46,894 nt of DNA from Paraburkholderia ribeironis. Its GTDB lineage: Bacteria; Pseudomonadota; Gammaproteobacteria; Burkholderiales; Burkholderiaceae. Every line of letters begins with the position of its first letter. The stretch's first letter is position 1. The stretch spans positions 1-46,894 of the forward strand of contig NZ_CYGX02000049.1 of assembly GCF_900019265.1 (NCBI RefSeq), written 5' to 3'. The notes under the pieces are model-generated. The model was given only the letters and a program-made list of their open reading frames with translations. It made no database searches and had not been told where the DNA came from. Below, piece after piece: positions 41,871-46,894 of this stretch. Position numbers and translations under genes: made by a program.

Positions 41871-44495
41871 TCAGAGCTGGCCTTCGACCCACGCCTTGAC
41901 GCCAGCCAGCGCCGCGGGCAGGTTGGCCGGCTCGGTGCCGCCTGCCTGCGCCATGTCAGGCCGGCCGCCGCCCTTGCCGCCGACCTGCTGCGCAACGAAG
42001 TTGACGAGTTCGCCCGCCTTGACCTTCTTGCTTGCGTCCGCTGTCACACCGGCGATCAGGCTTACCTTGCCGCCGTCGACCGACGCCAGCACGATCGCCG
42101 CGCTCTTCAGCTTGTCCTTCAGCTTGTCGACCGTCTCGCGCAGGGTCTTGACGTCCGCGCCTTCCAGCGTGGCCGCCAGCACCTGCACGCCGGCGATCTC
42201 GATGGCCTGACCGGCCAGCTCGTCGCCCTGGCTCAAAGCCATCTTCGACTTCAACGCGCTCAGTTCCTTCTCCAGCGACTTCACCTGATCCTGCACCTGG
42301 CTGATGCGCTGCGTGAGTTCCGACGGCTGCGCCTTCAACACTGCGGCGGCCGCATTGATGCGCGCATCGAGGTCCTGCACGAAACGCACGGCGTTGTCGC
42401 CCGTGATCGCTTCCACGCGACGAATTCCCGCCGCCACCCCGCCTTCCATCACGATCTTGAAGAGGCCAATGTCGCCGGTGCGATGCACGTGCGTGCCGCC
42501 GCACAACTCACGCGAAAAACCCAGATCGAGCACGCGTACTTCGTCGCCGTACTTTTCGCCGAACAGCGCCATCGCGCCGCCCTTCACGGCTTCGTCGAAC
42601 GGCATCACGCGCACGATACCCGGCGCGTTCGCCAGCACTTCGGCGTTGACTATTTCTTCGACACGGCGAATCTGCTCGTCCGTCATCGGCGCGTTGTGCG
42701 CGAAGTCGAAACGGGTCTTGTCGGCGTCGACGAGCGAGCCCTTCTGCTGCACGTGCGAACCGAGCACCTCGCGCAGCGCCTTGTGCATCAGGTGCGTGGC
42801 CGAGTGGTTGCGCGCCGTGCGGGCACGGCGAATCGCGTCGATCTCCGCCTTGACGACGTCGCCCAGCTTCAGCGTGCCCTGCTCGAGCGTGCCGTGATGC
42901 CCGACCACGTCGGCCTGCACCTTCAGCGTATCGGTCACGGCGAAGCGCACGCTCGCGTTGGCCAGCACGCCCTGGTCGCCGACCTGGCCGCCCGATTCCG
43001 CGTAGAACGGCGTGTGATCCAGCACGACGACCGCCTGCTGACCATGGCTCACCTGCTGCACCGACGCGCCGTCCACATACAGCGCGATCACCTTCGCGTC
43101 GTCGAAGACGATCTCTTCGTAGCCGTGGAACGTGGTCTTCGCGCCCGTGTATTCGAGACCTTGCGCCATCTTGAACTTGCCCGCCGCGCGTGCCTGTTCG
43201 CGCTGACGCGCCATCGCTTCGTCGAAGGCCGGTTCGTCGACCGTCACTTCGCGCTCACGGCACACGTCGGCGGTCAGATCGAGCGGAAACCCGTAGGTGT
43301 CGTGCAGCTTGAAAGCGAGTTCGCCGTCGAGCGTCTTGCCGCCCTTCGCTTCGAGCTCGGTCAGCGCGGCTTCGAGAATCGACATGCCGTGCTCGATGGT
43401 CTCGAAGAAGCGTTCCTCTTCCTGGCGCAGCACGTCGGTGACGCGCTGTTCGGCCTGCTTCAGTTCAGGGTATGCGTCGCCCATCTGCGCGACGAGGTCC
43501 GCCACGAGGCGATGGAAGAACGAACCCTTCTTGCCCAGCTTGTAGCCGTGGCGGATCGCGCGGCGCACGATCCGGCGCAGCACGTAGCCGCGGCCTTCGT
43601 TGCCCGGGATCACGCCGTCGACGATCAGGAACGAGCACGCGCGGATGTGATCGGCGATCACCTTCAGCGAGTTGTTTGTCAGATCGCACACGCCAGTTTC
43701 GCGGCCCGCAGCCTGGATCAGCGCCTGGAACAGGTCGATCTCATAGTTGCTGTGCACGTGCTGCAGCACCGCCGCGATACGCTCCAGCCCCATGCCGGTG
43801 TCCACGCACTGCTTGGGCAGCGGGGTCATGTTGCCCTGGGCGTCGCGGTTGAACTGCATGAACACGAGATTCCAGATCTCGATGTAGCGGTCGCCGTCTT
43901 CCTCGGGCGATCCCGGCGGGCCACCCCACACCTCCGGGCCGTGGTCGTAGAAGATTTCCGAGCACGGGCCGCAGGGGCCGGTGTCGGCCATCTGCCAGAA
44001 ATTGTCCGACGCGTAGCGCGCGCCCTTGTTGTCGCCGATGCGGATGATGCGCTCGACCGGTACGCCCACTTCCTTCGCCCAGATGTCGTGCGCTTCGTCG
44101 TCTTCGTGATAGACGGTGACCCACAGCTTGTCTTTCGGCAGCTGGTACACGCCGGTCAGCAATTCCCACGCGTAGTGGATCGCGTCGCGCTTGAAGTAGT
44201 CGCCGAACGAGAAATTGCCCAGCATTTCGAAGAACGTGTGGTGACGCGCGGTGTAGCCGACGTTTTCCAGATCGTTGTGCTTGCCGCCGGCGCGCACGCT
44301 GCGCTGCGCGGTCGTGGCGCGCGAATACGGACGCGATTCCGCGCCGAGGAACACATCTTTGAACTGCACCATTCCCGAATTGGTGAAGAGCAATGTCGGG
44401 TCGTTGCCGGGCACGAGGCTCGACGAGCGAACGATCGTATGGCCCTTCGATTCGAAGAACTTGAGGAATTTCTCGCGGATTTCAGCGGCTTTCAT
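41871..44495 (-). CDS. alaS: Alanine--tRNA ligase
   Basis: Class II synthetase of 874 residues that charges tRNA-Ala; the length matches other proteobacterial AlaRS. The N-terminus E-I-R-E-K-F-L-K-F-F is typical, followed by the catalytic domain, the editing domain with the zinc-site motif H-S-A-T-H near residue 565 and C-G-G-T-H near 665, and the C-Ala domain at the end. The ATG at 44495 is used; an in-frame extension to 44564 has no homology. A clear terminator follows. Confidence 0.97.
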   Translation of the reverse strand: MKAAEIREKFLKFFESKGHTIVRSSSLVPGNDPTLLFTNSGMVQFKDVFLGAESRPYSRATTAQRSVRAGGKHNDLENVGYTARHHTFFEMLGNFSFGDYFKRDAIHYAWELLTGVYQLPKDKLWVTVYHEDDEAHDIWAKEVGVPVERIIRIGDNKGARYASDNFWQMADTGPCGPCSEIFYDHGPEVWGGPPGSPEEDGDRYIEIWNLVFMQFNRDAQGNMTPLPKQCVDTGMGLERIAAVLQHVHSNYEIDLFQALIQAAGRETGVCDLTNNSLKVIADHIRACSFLIVDGVIPGNEGRGYVLRRIVRRAIRHGYKLGKKGSFFHRLVADLVAQMGDAYPELKQAEQRVTDVLRQEEERFFETIEHGMSILEAALTELEAKGGKTLDGELAFKLHDTYGFPLDLTADVCREREVTVDEPAFDEAMARQREQARAAGKFKMAQGLEYTGAKTTFHGYEEIVFDDAKVIALYVDGASVQQVSHGQQAVVVLDHTPFYAESGGQVGDQGVLANASVRFAVTDTLKVQADVVGHHGTLEQGTLKLGDVVKAEIDAIRRARTARNHSATHLMHKALREVLGSHVQQKGSLVDADKTRFDFAHNAPMTDEQIRRVEEIVNAEVLANAPGIVRVMPFDEAVKGGAMALFGEKYGDEVRVLDLGFSRELCGGTHVHRTGDIGLFKIVMEGGVAAGIRRVEAITGDNAVRFVQDLDARINAAAAVLKAQPSELTQRISQVQDQVKSLEKELSALKSKMALSQGDELAGQAIEIAGVQVLAATLEGADVKTLRETVDKLKDKLKSAAIVLASVDGGKVSLIAGVTADASKKVKAGELVNFVAQQVGGKGGGRPDMAQAGGTEPANLPAALAGVKAWVEGQL

Positions 44496-44812
44496 AGCGT
44501 GCGGGGGACGGTCCTGACTGTTCCTGACTCTGACTGTTACCGGCGGCATCGTGGGATGCGCCAACTGTTAAACGACTGATTATACGGGATCGGCGCCGGT
44601 GCGCGGCAGCCCACGACGCGGGATTGGCCGTCCGGCCAGGTTCGACCGGGCAACATGCCCCGGGCAACATGCAATATCGAGACGCGTGCCTGAAACCGGC
44701 GATTCGTCCTATGACATTCGGCTGACTGCGCCGACCCGCGAGAATCGCTTAAGATTGCCTCCATTCGCGGCGCCTTGCGCGCCGCCTGGCTACCTAGGAG
44801 ACATTCAACGAT
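44496..44812. other. Divergent promoter region alaS / CoA-transferase
   Basis: About 317 bp between the divergent starts of alaS and the CoA-transferase gene. It should hold both promoters, but I see no strong -10/-35 pair. TAGGAGAC just before 44813 is the ribosome-binding site of the CoA-transferase. A short repeat, GCAACATGC-like and GGGCAACATGC (about 44650-44670), is present. No gene is supported. Confidence 0.5.
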
Positions 44813-46033
44813 ATGGGCGCTCTCAGTCACATCCGCGTACTGGATCTCACACGCGTGCTCGCCGGGCCCTGGTGCGCGCAAACGCTCGCCGATTTCGGCG
44901 CGGACGTCATCAAGATCGAACGTCCCGAAGTCGGCGACGATACCCGTCACTGGGGGCCTCCGTATCTGAAGACGGCAGCGGGCGCGGACACGCACGAGGC
45001 CGCGTACTATCTGGCGGCGAACCGCAACAAACGCTCGGTCACCGTCGACATCGCCACGCCCGAAGGCCAGCGGATCATCCGCGAGCTGGCCGCGCAAAGC
45101 GATGTGGTGCTGGAGAACTACAAGGTCGGCCAGCTGCGGAAGTATGGGCTCGACTACGCGTCGCTCAAGGAAGTGAAGCCCGATCTGATCTACTGCTCGG
45201 TGACGGGCTTCGGGCAGACCGGACCGTATGCGCAGCGCGCCGGCTACGACTTCATCGTGCAGGGCATGGGCGGCTTCATGAGCATTACCGGCGAGCGCGA
45301 CGGCCAGCCGGGCGGCGGTCCGCAAAAAGCCGGCGTCGCGATCGCCGACCTGATGACCGGCATGTACTCGACCATCGCCGTGCTCACCGCACTCACGCAT
45401 CGCGATCGCACGGGCGAGGGGCAATACATCGACATGGCGCTGCTCGACGTCCAGGTGGCGATGCTCGCCAACATGAATTCGAACTACCTGGCGAGCGGCC
45501 AGCCGCCGGTGCGCTGGGGCAACGCGCATCCGAACATCGTGCCCTACCAGACCTTCCAGACCAGCGACGGCTGGATCATCGTGGCGGTCGGTAACGACGG
45601 CCAGTTCCGCAAGTTCGTCGAAGTGGGCGGCCAGCCGGAACTCGCCGACGACGAACGGTTCGCGACCAATCCGGCGCGCGTGCGCCAGCGCGAAGTCCTG
45701 GTGCCGATCCTCGCCGAGATGGTCCGCCGCCAAGGCAAGCAGCAATGGATCAGCGCGCTCGAAGCGGCGGGCGTGCCGTGTGGGCCGATCAACGATCTCG
45801 GCGAAGTGTTCGAAAACGAGCAGGTGGTGGCGCGCGGCCTGCAGGTCGATCTGCCGCATCCGTCGGGCGGCACGGTGAAACTGGTGCGCAATCCGATCAA
45901 CATGACCGGCACACCACCGCAAGCGTTGACTCACCCGCCTCTGCTCGGCGAGCACACCGTCAGCATCTTGCGCGACGTACTCGGCTATGACGAAGCGACG
46001 CTTGCGGCGTTGCGGGCGAAGTCGGTGATTTGA
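44813..46033 (+). CDS. CaiB/BaiF-family (class III) CoA-transferase
   Basis: CoA-transferase of 406 residues. The N-terminus I-R-V-L-D-L-T-R-V-L-A-G-P and the segment G-A-D-V-I-K-I-E-R-P are diagnostic of the family. The catalytic Asp is probably Asp179 in V-A-I-A-D-L-M-T-G. N-R-N-K-R-S-V-T-V-D-I near 66-76 binds CoA. In Burkholderiaceae such genes often serve dicarboxylic-acid or glutarate breakdown, but no neighbour shows the substrate. AGGAG precedes the ATG. Confidence 0.93.
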   Translation: MGALSHIRVLDLTRVLAGPWCAQTLADFGADVIKIERPEVGDDTRHWGPPYLKTAAGADTHEAAYYLAANRNKRSVTVDIATPEGQRIIRELAAQSDVVLENYKVGQLRKYGLDYASLKEVKPDLIYCSVTGFGQTGPYAQRAGYDFIVQGMGGFMSITGERDGQPGGGPQKAGVAIADLMTGMYSTIAVLTALTHRDRTGEGQYIDMALLDVQVAMLANMNSNYLASGQPPVRWGNAHPNIVPYQTFQTSDGWIIVAVGNDGQFRKFVEVGGQPELADDERFATNPARVRQREVLVPILAEMVRRQGKQQWISALEAAGVPCGPINDLGEVFENEQVVARGLQVDLPHPSGGTVKLVRNPINMTGTPPQALTHPPLLGEHTVSILRDVLGYDEATLAALRAKSVI

Positions 46034-46124
46034 CCAACGCGCTTGACGAACACGCCTGGTCGGCGCGCGGCGCACCAATGCGCGGCGCCTGTGGCCGCGC
46101 CGCGGCAAGCTCAACTGGGCGAAC

Positions 46125-46685
46125 TCAATCCTGCGCGCCCAACGAAGCCAGCCAGCGCCGCCCGTCGTCCCAGTCGCCAAGACCACTATCCGCGTTGATG
46201 TGACCGCGCGCACCGATCTCCATCCAGCGGCTGCCCCAGCCGTTCGCACAGGTTCGCGCGAACGGCACGCCGCCATACGGATCGTCGCTGCTCGCCACCA
46301 CCATCGTCGTGAACGGCAAGCGCGTAAGCGGCACCAGCGCGAAGCCGCTTGCATGCCGCGGGAAATCCGCCCCGGCGGGATCGGGCACGGCGACCAGCAA
46401 CGCGCCGGCCACCTTCACAAGCTGTGTTGCGCTCGCGTACCGGGACGCCCAGAAAGCGATCGTCAGGCAACCGAGACTATGGGCGGCGAACCTCAGCGGC
46501 GCGTCGGCGGCGGCGACCGCGGCATCGAGCGTGCGGCACCACGCGTCACGCACCGGATGGTCCCAGTCCGGCATCTGTACGCGCACGAACGCCGGATCCA
46601 GTGCTTCCCAGCGCGTTTGCCAGTGACCGGCGCCGGAGTTCTGATAGCCCGGCAGCACGAGTGTGTCCAGTTTTTGTTCGCTCAT
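46125..46685 (-). CDS. RBBP9/YdeN-family alpha/beta hydrolase
   Basis: Small serine hydrolase of 186 residues. The N-terminus L-V-L-P-G-Y-Q-N-S-G-x-G-H-W-Q-T is the family signature. The nucleophile is Ser70 in A-H-S-L-G, and the triad is probably completed by Asp134 or Asp135 and His162 in G-A-R-G-H-I-N. No signal peptide is present. The physiological substrate is unknown. It converges with the CoA-transferase gene. Confidence 0.92.
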   Translation of the reverse strand: MSEQKLDTLVLPGYQNSGAGHWQTRWEALDPAFVRVQMPDWDHPVRDAWCRTLDAAVAAADAPLRFAAHSLGCLTIAFWASRYASATQLVKVAGALLVAVPDPAGADFPRHASGFALVPLTRLPFTTMVVASSDDPYGGVPFARTCANGWGSRWMEIGARGHINADSGLGDWDDGRRWLASLGAQD

Positions 46686-46751
46686 TGCGTTCCCCGCCTG
46701 TAGTTGGTTTTTTCGGTTCGCTGCTGCCGTTCGTTTCCACTCTCTGCTTCA

Positions 46752-46894
46752 TGCACCTTGTTCTTGCAGCTCGGTTTTTGCAGCTCGTTCTTGTAGCTCG
46801 TTCCTACAGTTGGTTCCTACAGTTGGTTCCTGCAGTTCGTTCCTGCAGTTCGTTCCTGCAGTTCGTTCCTGCAGCTCGGTTTTTGCAGGCGGTT
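46752..46894. repeat. 13-bp tandem repeat running off the window edge
   Basis: About eleven units based on TGCAGTTCGTTCC, with variants TACAGTTGGTTCC and TGCAGCTCGGTTT, three exact copies in a row at 46831-46869, and a last unit cut by the window end. It lies upstream of the RBBP9-type hydrolase gene. The full size is unknown. Confidence 0.92.

Noticed and set aside
41607..44579. 990-codon open frame on the plus strand
   Set aside because: It is antisense to alaS; its His/Arg/Leu-rich product has no recognisable domain.

Overview
The window is GC-rich DNA that most resembles a Burkholderiaceae chromosome, probably Paraburkholderia. This is inferred from gene families, codon and base use, and the pairing of housekeeping genes with catabolic clusters; no rRNA or tRNA is present to confirm it. 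Housekeeping anchors are valS and galU at the left and alaS at the right.

Left block (1-17867). valS and galU are followed by a convergent tusA-type gene and then an apparently complete inositol utilisation locus except for iolA. On the minus strand, an RpiR-type regulator (iolR) leads two Gfo/Idh/MocA dehydrogenases: iolG and a second inositol dehydrogenase. Divergently, a CUT2-type sugar ABC transporter (binding protein, permease, ATPase) is followed by iolC fused to a DUF2090 domain, iolD, iolE and iolB. A perfect GGAA-N6-TTCC palindrome lies in the divergent promoter. The pathway runs from uptake, through oxidation to inosose, dehydration, ring opening and isomerisation, to phosphorylation and aldol cleavage. 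A Tat/lipoprotein-type esterase closes the block.

Middle block (about 17868-32828). This looks like an accessory island, with mixed base composition, gene fragments, an IS3-family remnant and several non-coding stretches. It holds an orphan nucleotidyltransferase with a palindromic operator, then a four-gene locus in the order phcB-phcS-phcR-phcQ. In Ralstonia solanacearum this is the 3-hydroxy fatty acid methyl ester quorum-sensing operon. Here phcR appears broken: its receiver domain survives, but most of its C-terminal kinase region is missing and the remaining ATPase fragment is out of frame. Further on are a bicovalent-FAD berberine-bridge-type oxidase with a Tat signal, a small secreted protein, a DUF2254 membrane protein paired with a beta-carbonic anhydrase, and an AT-richer pair made of an FkbM methyltransferase and a YadA-head protein with no membrane anchor.

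Right block (32829-46894). A minus-strand run encodes a Nudix hydrolase, a thioesterase and a branched-chain-amino-acid-type ABC transporter (livH, livM, livG, livF, with no binding protein). It is followed by a threonine aldolase, a YbfB-type MFS transporter divergent from a LysR regulator, alaS with its terminator, a CaiB/BaiF CoA-transferase and an RBBP9-type hydrolase. This block is unusually rich in short tandem repeats. Arrays inside genes have 12-bp periods, while those between genes have periods of 6 to 13 bp.

The most notable item is the phcBSRQ-like locus with a split, shortened phcR. Others are the operator-controlled nucleotidyltransferase, the anchorless YadA-head protein, the DUF2254/carbonic anhydrase pair and the tandem-repeat arrays.
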